A DNA stretch of 64,000 nucleotides from Bin127 sp965221625. Its GTDB lineage: Bacteria; Chloroflexota; Dehalococcoidia; Lucifugimonadales; Lucifugimonadaceae. The position numbers and the translations under genes are program-made. The notes beneath the pieces are model-generated. The model made no database searches and was not told where the DNA came from. It saw only the letters and a list, made by a program, of their open reading frames with translations. The stretch covers positions 1,240,001 to 1,304,000 of the forward strand of contig OZ244903.1 in assembly GCA_965221625.1 (NCBI GenBank), written 5' to 3'. Shown here in pieces: positions 7,046-16,733 of the stretch (position 1 is its first letter; the number at the start of each line of letters is the position of its first letter).

Positions 7046-9946
7046 ATGACCACTCAAGATTCGAGACATAGCGAGCCTGCTGTCAACAGGGAGTTGGGGA
7101 ACATCCTTCGTGGAATGTTGTCTGGTTGTGTGGTTCGTTCGGAGAACACCCGGCTCGTCGATGGCAATGCGAGTCTGCAGATTGACAACCTGATTACCGC
7201 CATGGGACGTGCGCCGGTGGTCGTTGAGGCCGAATATGCTGCAGTCGGTGATGCGCAAGACGATGCGATAGGTCGGCTTGGCTTGCCAGTGGTTGGTGAG
7301 ATCCATCCGATCGAGGCTGCCATCGCGCTGCGATATCCCGACGCAATTCGCTCTGCAGATGACCTTCACGCGGCTCTCATCGAGGCGGAGTTCAGCTACG
7401 CTGTCCACTATCAGGATGGGGGTCGTTTTCCGAAGTCTGGATGGTTGACCGGTGGCGCGACGGATCTCGCGGACCTCATCCGTTTGGCATCGGTGCCTGA
7501 GAAGGCGGTGAACGACGCGACCGACAGGTTGCAGCAGGGCATCGATCGTGCTGCCAACGTGCTTGGTGAACTGTCTGAGATGGGTTCAGGGGTTACTGGT
7601 CAGATCGCTGCGTTGTTGGGGATGACGGACGTGCCTCAAACGCGTCGGATGGCTTCTGCGATCTTGGCTAATGCGATGATCTTTCATCAACGGCTATCGC
7701 GGATGCATCCTGAGATTAAGTCGTTGAGGTTAGTTTGCGGTCCTGGTGTGCCGAATCCTCAAGATGCGACGTTGGCAGCTTGGGAGGAGATCCTCGGCGT
7801 CAACTATTGGGCGATATTCGCCATTGCACGGGACATCCTGAATCAAATTCCGAATGGACACGCGGTTCTGATATTGGACGAGCTCAGGGAGACTGCACAA
7901 CATTTCGACAGTACCCGTGTTGATCACGCGCACCATCTGACAGGTCAGATCTTCCAGCGTTTGATATCGGATCGCAAGTATCTAGCGACCTTCTATACAC
8001 GTCCCGAGTCGGCGGCACTTGTCGCGCGCTTGGCGGTGGAGAAGCTTGACGGAGTGGATTGGGGTGATGCGAAAGCGATCGGGCGACTTCGTATAGGTGA
8101 TTTTGCATGCGGCACCGGGGCGTTGCTGTCGGCGGTTTACGATCAGTTGTCCAATCGGCATGCCAACTCCGGTGGTGATCCTGCGGAGTTGCACGCTGAC
8201 ATGATGGAAGAGGTGCTCTACGGCTGTGACGTGATGCCATCGGCGATCCATCTCTCCGGATCGACCCTTTCGGGAGTCCGTCCGGACATCGGCTTCAACA
8301 AGTCGCGTTTGTACACGATGCCGTATGGTCGTCAAGGTGACGGCTCGGTGAAGATCGGCTCTTTGGAGCTGCTGCAATCGTCGGAGATCGTGACGCTTTT
8401 CAATACGAGCGATCCTGCGTTACGCACTGGCAGCGTGGGTGAAGAGACTGCTGCACAAGTGAATGTCGAGATCTGTGACGAGATGTTTGACTTGGTGATC
8501 ATGAATCCGCCGTTTACGCGCAATGTCACTCGGGAAGGCGCGACTGCAGGAACGATCGCGGCGATCTGGGCGGCATTTGACGCTAGTGATGCGGACCAAA
8601 GGGACATGGCGAAGCGGATGGATGGGATGAAGGGGGAAGACTGCTACCACGGTAATGCGGGCATAGCGTCGGCATTTGCTGCATTGGCGCACCGAAAGCT
8701 CAAACCGGGAGGCGTGCTTGCGTTGGTCCTGCCGTTGACGGCAGCGGCAGGAACTGCTTGGCAAGAGTTCAGGCGTATGTTGGCTGACGATTACTCCGAT
8801 CTGGACGTTGTGAGTATTGCTGCGAACCGCGATGAAGTTTCGTTTTCATCTGACACGTCGATCGCCGAATGTTTGGTGGTTGCTCGCAAGCGCGTCGATA
8901 ACGAGGATCACGCTGCTACGGCACGATTCACGTCGCTGGTGCGTCGTCCGGAGTCGCTCGCACACGCGGCATCGGTTGCTGCCACCGCCATAGGAGTTGA
9001 TCGAGCTCGCGGTGTCGACGATGGGCCTCTCGGTGGCACGCAGATGTTTATCGGGACCGAGCCGATGGGCGAAACCTTGCGTGACCAAAGCGACTTCCAT
9101 CAATGGCAGTGTGTGCGATTGAAGGACGGTTCAGTGGCCCAAACCGCGCACGCATTAGCGCGTTCCAAACTGTGGTTGCCATCTCAGCGAAGCGGAATTC
9201 CTCTGAGCATTGTGCCCATCAGTTCAGTGGGAAGTCTTGGGATGTACCACTTGGACGTGATTGGACCGGCCCCACGTGGACCATTCGACAAGTCTGTTCC
9301 CAGTCCGACTGCCACCTTTCCGGCGATCTGGAATCACAACGCGAAGAAAGAGACGCGTATGGTGTGCGAACCCGACTCAGAGTTACGGGTACGGCAAGGG
9401 ATGGAAGACAGATGGGCGGCAGTTTGGGTTACCGCAAGCCGTGCGCATGTGAACCAAGACTTCAGATTCAATTCGCAACCGTTAACTGCGGCGTTCACCG
9501 AGAGGAAAACTATTGGTGGCGTCGCTTGGCCAAATGTTGGTTTCCCGAATGACCGATTTGACTTCCCGTTTGTCCTCTGGTGCAACTCAACACTTGGATT
9601 GGTATCGTTCTGGTGGCATGCGAACCGTCAACAGGACGGTAGGGGACGAATCACAGTCCGCTCCGCCGAATCGTTACCGGTTCTTGACCTCCGCAAGTTG
9701 AGCGACGACCAGCTTTCGATCGCCGAAGGCATCTTCGACGAGTTTCGTGACAAGGATCTGAAACCGGCGTACCTCGCCGACGCCGATCCTAACCGAGCAT
9801 TACTCGACCGGCGCGTAGTGTGCGACCTGCTAGGTTTCGATGAGGATGTCTACGAAGGCGTCCGCCGATTGGCATCCAAGTGGTGCGCCGAACCCTCCGT
9901 CCACGGTGGCAAGAAGCGACCGAGCGACGCCGAGTTGCTCATCTGA
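7046..9946 (+). CDS. Type IIG-like nuclease/N6-adenine methyltransferase fusion (array 1, copy 2)
   Basis: This 966-residue protein differs from copy 1 by only scattered substitutions over the first ~800 residues, including the whole insert after NPPFTR and the first recognition segment. The end then switches: where copy 1 has GHLNQDFGFGSQPLAASF, this one has AHVNQDFRFNSQPLTAAF, and later SFWWHANRQQDGRGRITVRS in place of SFWWHSNKQQPGRGIITIRS. That C-terminal block matches copy 5 (27513) almost exactly, so copies 1 and 2 differ by a block exchange, not gradual drift. The ATG starts right after the spacer's CCCTGA. All catalytic motifs (D47, E61-x-E63, FACGTG, NPPF) are intact. Confidence 0.88.
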   Translation: MTTQDSRHSEPAVNRELGNILRGMLSGCVVRSENTRLVDGNASLQIDNLITAMGRAPVVVEAEYAAVGDAQDDAIGRLGLPVVGEIHPIEAAIALRYPDAIRSADDLHAALIEAEFSYAVHYQDGGRFPKSGWLTGGATDLADLIRLASVPEKAVNDATDRLQQGIDRAANVLGELSEMGSGVTGQIAALLGMTDVPQTRRMASAILANAMIFHQRLSRMHPEIKSLRLVCGPGVPNPQDATLAAWEEILGVNYWAIFAIARDILNQIPNGHAVLILDELRETAQHFDSTRVDHAHHLTGQIFQRLISDRKYLATFYTRPESAALVARLAVEKLDGVDWGDAKAIGRLRIGDFACGTGALLSAVYDQLSNRHANSGGDPAELHADMMEEVLYGCDVMPSAIHLSGSTLSGVRPDIGFNKSRLYTMPYGRQGDGSVKIGSLELLQSSEIVTLFNTSDPALRTGSVGEETAAQVNVEICDEMFDLVIMNPPFTRNVTREGATAGTIAAIWAAFDASDADQRDMAKRMDGMKGEDCYHGNAGIASAFAALAHRKLKPGGVLALVLPLTAAAGTAWQEFRRMLADDYSDLDVVSIAANRDEVSFSSDTSIAECLVVARKRVDNEDHAATARFTSLVRRPESLAHAASVAATAIGVDRARGVDDGPLGGTQMFIGTEPMGETLRDQSDFHQWQCVRLKDGSVAQTAHALARSKLWLPSQRSGIPLSIVPISSVGSLGMYHLDVIGPAPRGPFDKSVPSPTATFPAIWNHNAKKETRMVCEPDSELRVRQGMEDRWAAVWVTASRAHVNQDFRFNSQPLTAAFTERKTIGGVAWPNVGFPNDRFDFPFVLWCNSTLGLVSFWWHANRQQDGRGRITVRSAESLPVLDLRKLSDDQLSIAEGIFDEFRDKDLKPAYLADADPNRALLDRRVVCDLLGFDEDVYEGVRRLASKWCAEPSVHGGKKRPSDAELLI

Positions 9947-10045
9947 TCAGTAACCCGCATCCTCCAATCGAATCAACATGAGGTCGTCGAGATTGAACGG
10001 ATTCGGGCTGAAACTACGCCGAGTCGGCTTGGATCACCAATCGGC
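9947..10045 (-). pseudogene. Gene-end remnant downstream of array 1
   Basis: Right after the stop of copy 2, the minus strand encodes FSPNPFNLDDLMLIRLEDAGY and a stop at 9947. Upstream in another frame is VPIGDPSRLG. The DNA (about 9980-10045) aligns with 30435-30510 downstream of array 2, where the minus strand reads VPIVDPRSFGSAQSVPFDFD. Both look like decayed ends of one gene family placed convergent to the arrays. I do not recognise the parent protein. Confidence 0.4.
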
Positions 10046-10066
10046 ACCGATACAGGTCGCCGAGAG

Positions 10067-11104
10067 TTAGACGTTCAGTTCGGCGCGTCGGTCTTGGAAG
10101 ATCGATGCCAGGTCGGGGTCGGACATCTCGGGTGCTTCGTCTTGATAGAGATAGCACTGCGCTTGTCGATGCGCTTCCAGTTGATACTTGGGTGGTTGAA
10201 TCTCGCCACAGATATCCATCACGTGCGGGCAGCGGTCTGCGAATTTGCAACCGAACATGGTGGCGAAGTCTTCGAACTTAGCACCTGGAGGTTCGTCTCC
10301 CCACTTGTTGTCTGGATCCGGTTGCGGTATCGATTCGATGAGCAGCTGAGTGTAGGGGTGCTTCGGCTCCAGAATCACCCGTTCGATGGCACCGGATTCG
10401 ACGACTGAACCGCGATACATGACGAGGATGTTGTCGCTGATTTGAAGTGCAGTTGTCAGGTCGTGCGTGATGTAGATGACGGAGATTCCGAATTCGCGGT
10501 TCAACCTGCGGATGCTGTCGAGTATCGTCGCGCGCAGCGAAGCGTCGACCATCGACACCGGTTCGTCGGCTAGGATGAGTCTTGGCTTGATCAACAACGC
10601 TCGCGCAACCATGATGCGCTGTCGTTGACCTCCGCTTAACTGGTGCGGAAAGCGACCCAAGGTGTCGCCGGGTTGCAGACCGACCATGGCGAGAGCTTCC
10701 TCGATCATCGCCTGTTTCGCTTGCTTCGAAGTCGCAAGTTTGAAGTGGCTTATCGGCGTCTCCAAGACGTGGTCGACCTTGTAGAAGGGGTTGTAGGAAC
10801 CGAACGGGTCTTGGTAGATCGACTGAACTTCCTGCTTGAACTGCCACGACTCGCGTCGAGAGAGCTTGGTGAAGTCGGCACCGCGATAGTGCATCGTACC
10901 GTAAGTCGGTTGGATGGTTCCCATCAGCAAGCGCGCAAGGGTTGTCTTGCCGGAGCCACTCTCGCCAGCGATGGTAGTGATCTTCGGCTCGTCCTCGTTG
11001 ATCGACATTGAGACGTCGTCAACAGCCACGATCGGCGGTTTGTTCGAGAGCAGTCCGCCGCCAAAAGTGCGGGTAACGTTCTCGAGGCGTATGAAATCGC
11101 TCAA
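10067..11104 (-). CDS. oppF: Peptide-type ABC importer ATPase, OppF/DppF-like (importer 1)
   Basis: The second ATPase of importer 1 has Walker A GESGSGKTTL, Q-loop SIYQDPFGSYNPFY, signature LSGGQRQR, Walker B LILADEP and the switch His in YITHDL. The C-terminal oligopeptide-transporter extension carries the Cys cluster CKFADRCPHVMDIC, which binds an iron-sulfur cluster in some family members. The start is TTG at 11104: its first two bases overlap the TGA of oppD, with GGAGAG just upstream. Upstream in-frame starts would run deep into oppD and look non-coding. The 345-residue length is normal. It is the last gene of a minus-strand oppBCDF operon, and its paralog is at 60919. Confidence 0.92.
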   Translation of the reverse strand: MSDFIRLENVTRTFGGGLLSNKPPIVAVDDVSMSINEDEPKITTIAGESGSGKTTLARLLMGTIQPTYGTMHYRGADFTKLSRRESWQFKQEVQSIYQDPFGSYNPFYKVDHVLETPISHFKLATSKQAKQAMIEEALAMVGLQPGDTLGRFPHQLSGGQRQRIMVARALLIKPRLILADEPVSMVDASLRATILDSIRRLNREFGISVIYITHDLTTALQISDNILVMYRGSVVESGAIERVILEPKHPYTQLLIESIPQPDPDNKWGDEPPGAKFEDFATMFGCKFADRCPHVMDICGEIQPPKYQLEAHRQAQCYLYQDEAPEMSDPDLASIFQDRRAELNV

Positions 11105-12132
11105 TTGGAACTCTCCGCGTCGTAGAGATGGCAGGAGACGGCACGCCCGGGTCCAATCGACAAGAACTTTGGTTCCTCGCTGAAGCAGCGTTCGTGAACC
11201 GATGGGCAGCGGGGGTTGAAGGAACAACCCGAGGGCAAATTGAGCAGTGCCGGTTGCATGCCCGGAATACCTACGAACTTGCGATCGATATCGAACGAGG
11301 GCAGACTTTCAATCAGCAGCTTCGTGTAGGGGTGTTGCGGATCCTTGAAGACGTCGGGAACCGAGCCGACCTCGACCAGTTTTCCCGCGTACATGACGCC
11401 GATGGTGTCGGCGAACTGTGCCACCAGTCCCATGTCGTGACCGACCAGAAGCACTGACGCGTCCAATCCCTCCTGCAGACGGCCAAGTGTTTGCATGATC
11501 TGGCGTTGCACGACAACGTCGAGTGCGCTTGTAGGTTCGTCGGCGACGATGATCTTCGGGTTCAGAGAGATCGCGATCGCCATTGCCACGCGTTGCTTCA
11601 TACCGCCGCTCAGTTCGTGCGGATGCAGACGTGCGACTGAAGGATCTAATCCGACGCGCACCAGCAGTTCGTGGATTCGCTCTTGCAGCGCGGATTTGTT
11701 GGGAGGAGACGATCCGCGAGGAACGTGATCCATGATGCCGTCGATGATCTGATCGCCAACGCGCATCACGGGATTCAAAGAGTTCATTGCGCCTTGTGGC
11801 ACGAGTGCCATCTCGCTCAACCGGATGCGACGGATCTCGCGTTCTGGCATGTCGACGATGTCGCGTCCGTCAAGGTAGATGTGTCCGCCGGCGATGTGTC
11901 CCGGTTCGCGTGTCAGGCGCATGACCGCCATTGCCAGCGTGCTCTTGCCACTGCCTGATTCGCCCACTAGAGCAAATCGCTCGCCTTGACCTAACGTGAA
12001 CGATACGTCGTCGACCGCCTTCACTAAACCGCGCGGCGTGCCGTAGTAGACCTTCAGGTTCTCGATGCGCAGCGCAGCGTCGCCATTGTCTGGCGTTGCT
12101 GTTGTCGTCGGACCTTCTTGCGTCGTAACCAT
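11101..12132 (-). CDS. oppD: Peptide-type ABC importer ATPase, OppD/DppD-like (importer 1)
   Basis: This 343-residue ATPase has Walker A GESGSGKSTL, Q-loop LVPQGAMNSLNPVM, signature LSGGMKQR, Walker B IIVADEPTSALD and switch His in LVGHDMG. The C-terminus has the Cys cluster CSFNPRCPSVHERC typical of this subfamily. It acts on the cytoplasmic face with OppF to power the OppBC channel. It starts 15 bases after oppC and overlaps the oppF start by two bases of its stop codon, so the two should be translationally coupled. The substrate cannot be read from the ATPase; peptides, nickel and some oligosaccharides all use this family. Confidence 0.93.
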   Translation of the reverse strand: MVTTQEGPTTTATPDNGDAALRIENLKVYYGTPRGLVKAVDDVSFTLGQGERFALVGESGSGKSTLAMAVMRLTREPGHIAGGHIYLDGRDIVDMPEREIRRIRLSEMALVPQGAMNSLNPVMRVGDQIIDGIMDHVPRGSSPPNKSALQERIHELLVRVGLDPSVARLHPHELSGGMKQRVAMAIAISLNPKIIVADEPTSALDVVVQRQIMQTLGRLQEGLDASVLLVGHDMGLVAQFADTIGVMYAGKLVEVGSVPDVFKDPQHPYTKLLIESLPSFDIDRKFVGIPGMQPALLNLPSGCSFNPRCPSVHERCFSEEPKFLSIGPGRAVSCHLYDAESSN

Positions 12133-12147
12133 CGTTGGCTTGCGTTA

Positions 12148-13155
12148 CTAAACCTGGCGTCGCAATCTCGGGTTCGACCATTCGTCGAGGCCTGCGGAGA
12201 TGAGGAAGAGACTGACGAAGATGACGACGATAGAGATTAGCGGGAAGAGCCACCACCACCACATGCCCAAGGTAATCGCGCCGAACTGGATGACCCAGTA
12301 GATGGTCATGCCGAGCGATGGTGAAGAGAAGTCGCCAAGCCCCAAGGCTTCCAATCCGATTGACGCGAGTATCGCACCGGCGACGGAGCCGACGAAGCTG
12401 GCGGTGATGTATGGGATGAGGTTGGGCATCATCTCGCGGAAAATGATGGCGATGCCGGACATCCCAGATTGCCGCGCAATCTCAACGTATGGCTGCTCGC
12501 GCAGTACGAGAACCTGTGCCCGTACCGTCCGGGACGAAAAGACCCATCCTACGGCTGCTAAACCGGCTCCCAACTGCCACCAAAGCAGCTCAGATCCGAG
12601 CTGGATGCGGATGATGATCAGCACCAAGAGTCCGGGAATCGAGATGCCCACGTCCGTCAACAGTCGCACTATGACGTCGGGTAGTCCTCGGTAGTACGCG
12701 GCGACGAACGCCGTGATGGTTCCGATGCCGATTGAAAGCAGTCCGGCGATCAAACCGGTGCCCAATGTCAGCGGGATGCCGCGCAGGTTAACGGCGTAGA
12801 GGTCACGTGACTGCGTGTCGGTACCCATAGGGAACTGGAAGAGCGACGGTTTCTCGTCGGCATCGAGCTCGGCGATCTTCTCGCACCAAGTACACCAAGA
12901 TGGTGGCATACGTTTGTACTGGATAGGTGCGCCTCCGCTGACGTAGTCGTCAAGACGCGGATAGGTGAGCAATCCGAGGACTGAAAAGAGGAGCAGGGCA
13001 CCCAACATCCACAATCCGACGACGAGCGAGCGGTTGCGTCGCGCATAGTTGATGATCGGTTCGACGCGCTCTTCGAAGAAGCTGCCGGTTCCGACGGGTT
13101 CGACGGCGGTTTGCTCGGGCCCTTCGGGACCAACTGTCGCAATCTCCTGAGCCAT
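12148..13155 (-). CDS. oppC: Peptide-type ABC importer permease, OppC/DppC-like (importer 1)
   Basis: The 335-residue inner-membrane permease has an N-terminal transmembrane helix (SLVVGLWMLGALLLFSVLGL), a periplasmic loop, then the BPD_transp_1 helices. The EAA loop is around EIARQSGMSGIAIIFREMMP. The C-terminus ends DEWSNPRLRRQV, as in the paralog at 58845. The periplasmic loop contains WCTWCEK, a CxxC pair not found in the paralog; whether it forms a disulfide is unknown. It starts one base after the stop of oppB, in an oppBCDF operon, and would pair with that protein to form the channel. Confidence 0.92.
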   Translation of the reverse strand: MAQEIATVGPEGPEQTAVEPVGTGSFFEERVEPIINYARRNRSLVVGLWMLGALLLFSVLGLLTYPRLDDYVSGGAPIQYKRMPPSWCTWCEKIAELDADEKPSLFQFPMGTDTQSRDLYAVNLRGIPLTLGTGLIAGLLSIGIGTITAFVAAYYRGLPDVIVRLLTDVGISIPGLLVLIIIRIQLGSELLWWQLGAGLAAVGWVFSSRTVRAQVLVLREQPYVEIARQSGMSGIAIIFREMMPNLIPYITASFVGSVAGAILASIGLEALGLGDFSSPSLGMTIYWVIQFGAITLGMWWWWLFPLISIVVIFVSLFLISAGLDEWSNPRLRRQV

Positions 13156-13156
13156 G

Positions 13157-14284
13157 TCAGTTTTGCGAGTACTTCACTCGAGGGTCAATCAACGGATATA
13201 CGAGGTCGACGACCATGGTCATGAAGGCGAGCGAGATGATGATCGTCATCACGATTCCGGTGATTTGGAAGAAGTCGGAGACGCGTACGGCGTAGAAGAG
13301 GGTGTTGCCAAGTCCGGGGTACTGGAACAGCACTTCCACAAGCACCGCGCCTGTGAGCAAGGTGCCGAACGAGATGGCCAAACCGGTAACCTGTGGCAGC
13401 AACGCGTTGCGGACGGCGTAACGAAGGAATATACGCGCCCCGTTCAACCCCTTGGCGTCGGCTTGGATCATGAAGTCCTCGCCTTGCGTGTTAATCATCA
13501 TCCCGCGCATACCGATCGCCCAGAATCCCACCGCGGAGAAGAGGATTGAGAGTGCCGGCAGGATTGCGTGCTTCAACACCTGCAAGATGAAATCCAAACT
13601 CCAGTTCGGCAATGTCCCCGGTTCGTAGGCACCGAAGAACGGCAGCAAGTTCAATATTGCGGCGAATACGAAGATTAAAACCAGCCCCAGCATGTACTGC
13701 GGGATCGCAGAAAGCGTCAAGAAAGGCATGAAGAGATAGCTCAACCATCCGGGTGAGCGCGACCATCCAAGTAAGGCACCTGCCATCGTCCCGATGATGA
13801 AGGCGAGTAGCAGCGTTACCGTCATCAGTCCGACCGACCAGATTATCGAATCGGCGATGATTGAGTTGACCGATCGAGGGAAGTACGCGATCGATTGGCC
13901 GAAGTCGAGCCGCAACAGATCGAACATGTAGTTGCGGTACTGAACGTGGATCGGGAGGTCGAGTCCAAGGCGTGCGGAGTAAGCCGCTGCCATCTCGTTC
14001 ATTCCTGCCTGCACCGATCCGCCGCGTTGCGCTTCAAGCAGCAGCTTCTCTTTGACCGGGTCTTGCCCCGTCAATCGCGGGAGTATGAAGATGACTGTTG
14101 CCGCCACCCAAACTGTCAGGACGAATAGTAGGAAGCGCCTGACGATGAAGTTGCCGAGGAACGCGCCGAAGTAGGCGAGAAGTGGTGCCTGCCGCGCTTG
14201 CGTTGCGGGGTTGATAATCTCGCGGCTGACCGCCGTGTTTTCGGTGTTCGCCAAGTTGAGGTTCTGCTGGTTTTGGGAGCGCAT
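13157..14284 (-). CDS. oppB: Peptide-type ABC importer permease, OppB/DppB-like (importer 1)
   Basis: This is the first gene of the importer 1 operon. From the ATG at 14284 (MRSQNQQ) it encodes 375 residues; an in-frame start 39 bases upstream adds MHRCGLTRRIFIA and cannot be excluded. An N-terminal helix (RRFLLFVLTVWVAATVIFIL) is followed by LPRLTGQDPV, a long external segment with RLGLDLPIHVQYRNYM, and the conserved permease core. The EAA-type loop is DFMIQADAKGLNGARIFLRY, and the end is LVYPLIDPRVKY. It is divergent from the solute-binding protein at 14727, with 442 bases between them that include a 16-bp tandem repeat. Confidence 0.9.
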   Translation of the reverse strand: MRSQNQQNLNLANTENTAVSREIINPATQARQAPLLAYFGAFLGNFIVRRFLLFVLTVWVAATVIFILPRLTGQDPVKEKLLLEAQRGGSVQAGMNEMAAAYSARLGLDLPIHVQYRNYMFDLLRLDFGQSIAYFPRSVNSIIADSIIWSVGLMTVTLLLAFIIGTMAGALLGWSRSPGWLSYLFMPFLTLSAIPQYMLGLVLIFVFAAILNLLPFFGAYEPGTLPNWSLDFILQVLKHAILPALSILFSAVGFWAIGMRGMMINTQGEDFMIQADAKGLNGARIFLRYAVRNALLPQVTGLAISFGTLLTGAVLVEVLFQYPGLGNTLFYAVRVSDFFQITGIVMTIIISLAFMTMVVDLVYPLIDPRVKYSQN

Positions 14285-14440
14285 TGCGATGAAAATCCGG
14301 CGCGTCAGTCCGCACCGATGCATCGCACATGAAGCGAACGTAATTTTTACATCACCCGCTTCAGATTGTCAATCTGCGCCAGCTATGCGCCGATTACTCG
14401 TTGATCTCAAGCACGCTGACGATCAAGACGCCTTTCATGT

Positions 14441-14503
14441 CATCGATACCAAAGGGCATCGATACCAAAGGGCATCGATACCAAAGGGCATCGACACCAA
14501 AGG
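14441..14503. repeat. Four-copy 16-bp tandem repeat
   Basis: The unit CATCGATACCAAAGGG is repeated exactly three times (14441, 14457, 14473), with a fourth copy at 14489 changed to CATCGACACCAAAGG. It lies between the divergent oppB and solute-binding protein genes. It could be a set of operator sites or a slipped-strand repeat. Each copy contains the palindrome ATCGAT except the last. Confidence 0.85.
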
Positions 14504-14583
14504 CGAGAGTTCGGACTAAAGTCGAGCTGGTGTAGGGCTGCGAATGCGAGTTTTGCGGCCTTAGTCACGCGTGAAAACCGCGT

Positions 14584-14613
14584 TTGACAATCTAGTGCTT
14601 GTGCGTAGAGAAT
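14584..14613 (+). promoter_or_regulatory. Candidate promoter for the solute-binding protein gene
   Basis: A perfect TTGACA (14584-14589) is followed after 18 bases by GAGAAT (14608-14613), a 4 of 6 match to a -10 box. It is 114 bases upstream of the ATG at 14727 and downstream of the tandem repeat. The -10 is weak, so this is a candidate only. Confidence 0.35.
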
Positions 14614-14726
14614 TGTCTTTTGATCGTAGTTGGGCAGCCCGCGCCTTGACGCGGACTGGGTGGTCAGTGTGACCGCCTCATTAGTCGAAGCCCGACTTTG
14701 AACATCTGATAGAGGAAGAGAAGAAA

Positions 14727-16670
14727 ATGAATCTCCCCTTTAAGTTAGGGCGGATGAGTTTGCTGGCTCTGCTTGCCGTAAGCGTGTTGACCGTAGGCGT
14801 CATCGCGGCTTGTGGCGAGGAAGATCCCACGGCGACTCCCGTCCCGCCAACCGCGACGCCGGTTCCCCCGACGGCGACTCCGGAGCCCGAGGCGATGGAA
14901 GAGCCTGAGGCGATGGAAGAACCCGAGGCGATGATGGAAGAGAAGATGGATGCCCAAGGCATGGTCTTCGACCCGGGCGACGTTGCGCCTGAGGACACCC
15001 TCACGCTGTTCCACGGCGGATCTGAAGGTCGCTTCATCGACCACGAACTGTGGAACCCCTACGCGATTGGTGCGAACCACCAGCAAGGTCCGAACCTTAT
15101 CTTCGAGCCTCTCGCTTTCTTCTCGGCATTTGCTGACGAGGAGATCATGTGGCTTGCTGAGAGCTACTCTTACAACGACGACTTCACCGAGTTGACCATC
15201 AACTGCCGACAAGGCATCCAGTGGAGCGACGGCGAAGACTTCGACTGCGAGGACGTTGTCTACACCCTCAACACCCTCAAGGAGTTGAAGGAACAGGTTC
15301 GATGGGGTACTGACATCGACGCCGCGATGGACAACGCAGAGCTCGTTGACACGCACACCGCGCAAGTCAACTTGCTGCGACCTGACCCGCGCTTCTTCTT
15401 CTTGCTGACCTACAAGTTCGACATCGGTGTCTACATCGTCCCCGAACACCACTACAGCGGACGCGACTGGACAACCTTCGGTGACTACGACGCCGACAAA
15501 GGTTGGCCGCTCTCGACCGGTCCGTGGCAGGTAACGACTACTACCGAGTTCAAGCGCTTCGACCGCCGCGACTCTTGGTGGGGCGAAGGCGTTGCCGACC
15601 TCGGTGCCTACGGTGTGCTTCCTGAAGTTAAGCGCATCATCTACATCCCCGGTGTTCCGCAAGAGCAGCGTGCACAGGCTCTAATCAACGACCAGGTCGA
15701 CGGTGCGGCAATGACTACTCCGTCGCTGATCGCGGAGACGCTTGAGCAGAACGAGTTCTTGATTACGCACTCCGGTCGCGGCGAGCCATATGGCTACGTC
15801 GACTGGTGGCCCGTCTCTATCGCATTCAACACGAGCGGTAAGTTCGGCCCGTACGACAACCCCGACGTGCGTTGGGCATTCTCGTACTACCTCGACCGAG
15901 AAACTCTCCGACAGATTGCGTACGACGGTGCAGCGGCATTCAACCCGTTGACCATGCCGCAGTACCCGCCGTTGCAGCCGTACTTCGACATCGCCGCTGA
16001 GGTGATGGAGGAGATCGGACGTTCAACTCTCGAATACGACCCTGCAAAGGGCGACGAGCTGATGGAAGGTGCCGGATTCACCAAGAACGCTGACGGCTAC
16101 TGGGAAGACTCTGGTGGAAACACCATCAACTGCGACATCGTCGGTTTCAACCCTTGGGTTGACCTCGGTCCCGCAGTTGCGCAGCAGCTGAACGAAGCCG
16201 GTATCATGGCCGACTACAGCCAACCGACCGACGCTTCCAGCCGAATGGCCGAAGGAAACTTCGAGTGCTTGATGTTCGGACACGGCGGCTCAGTCCGAGA
16301 CCCGTACTTCACGATGAAGCTCTACCAGTCTTCGTCCGTGAACATCCCGGGCGGTCACCAGGTGAACTTCTACCACTGGGAAAACGCCGAGTGGGACGAG
16401 CTTACCGACGAAGTGGCGAAGACGGACCCGAACAACACCGCCGAGATGCACCGGCTCTGGCGCGAGGCGTCGCAGATCTGGCTTGAGGAGCTGCCGGACG
16501 TTCCGATCCTCGAGTTCTACCACCGGATCATCATGAACACCAAGCGATGGGAAGGATGGCCACAAGGCGACACCTCCCTCGGTGCGGTCGACGTTACCGG
16601 CTACGTTAACGAAGCCTGGTGGCACCTCACGTGGTCGCTCGTGATTCATAGGCTCGAGAAGGCTAGCTGA
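14727..16670 (+). CDS. Family-5 solute-binding lipoprotein (importer 1)
   Basis: This 647-residue SBP_bac_5 protein has GAGGAAGAGAAG before its ATG. The lipoprotein signal ends VIAAC (Cys29). A linker of PTATP repeats followed by EAMEEP repeats then tethers the binding domain. The mature part shows family blocks: LAESYSYNDDFTELTINCRQG, WSDGEDFDCEDVVYTLNTL, STGPWQVTT, IAFNTSGKFGPYDNPDVRWA and, near the end, WLEELPDVPILEFYHR. It should capture substrate outside the membrane and deliver it to OppBC, whose operon is divergent. The paralog at 55729 shares the fold but has a different linker. The substrate is unknown; the family covers peptides, nickel and oligosaccharides. Confidence 0.93.
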   Translation: MNLPFKLGRMSLLALLAVSVLTVGVIAACGEEDPTATPVPPTATPVPPTATPEPEAMEEPEAMEEPEAMMEEKMDAQGMVFDPGDVAPEDTLTLFHGGSEGRFIDHELWNPYAIGANHQQGPNLIFEPLAFFSAFADEEIMWLAESYSYNDDFTELTINCRQGIQWSDGEDFDCEDVVYTLNTLKELKEQVRWGTDIDAAMDNAELVDTHTAQVNLLRPDPRFFFLLTYKFDIGVYIVPEHHYSGRDWTTFGDYDADKGWPLSTGPWQVTTTTEFKRFDRRDSWWGEGVADLGAYGVLPEVKRIIYIPGVPQEQRAQALINDQVDGAAMTTPSLIAETLEQNEFLITHSGRGEPYGYVDWWPVSIAFNTSGKFGPYDNPDVRWAFSYYLDRETLRQIAYDGAAAFNPLTMPQYPPLQPYFDIAAEVMEEIGRSTLEYDPAKGDELMEGAGFTKNADGYWEDSGGNTINCDIVGFNPWVDLGPAVAQQLNEAGIMADYSQPTDASSRMAEGNFECLMFGHGGSVRDPYFTMKLYQSSSVNIPGGHQVNFYHWENAEWDELTDEVAKTDPNNTAEMHRLWREASQIWLEELPDVPILEFYHRIIMNTKRWEGWPQGDTSLGAVDVTGYVNEAWWHLTWSLVIHRLEKAS

Positions 16671-16733
16671 TCGAGCCGTGCTCGACCGATATCTCTCAAT
16701 GCAAACGCGATAGAGAAATCGGACAGTAACCTT

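Noticed and set aside
13154..13549. Antisense frame over oppB
   Set aside because: It is His/Asp/Glu-rich translation typical of the complementary strand of membrane-protein codons.
14441..14503. CRISPR array
   Set aside because: The 16-bp units are directly contiguous with no spacers, and there are no cas genes in the window.
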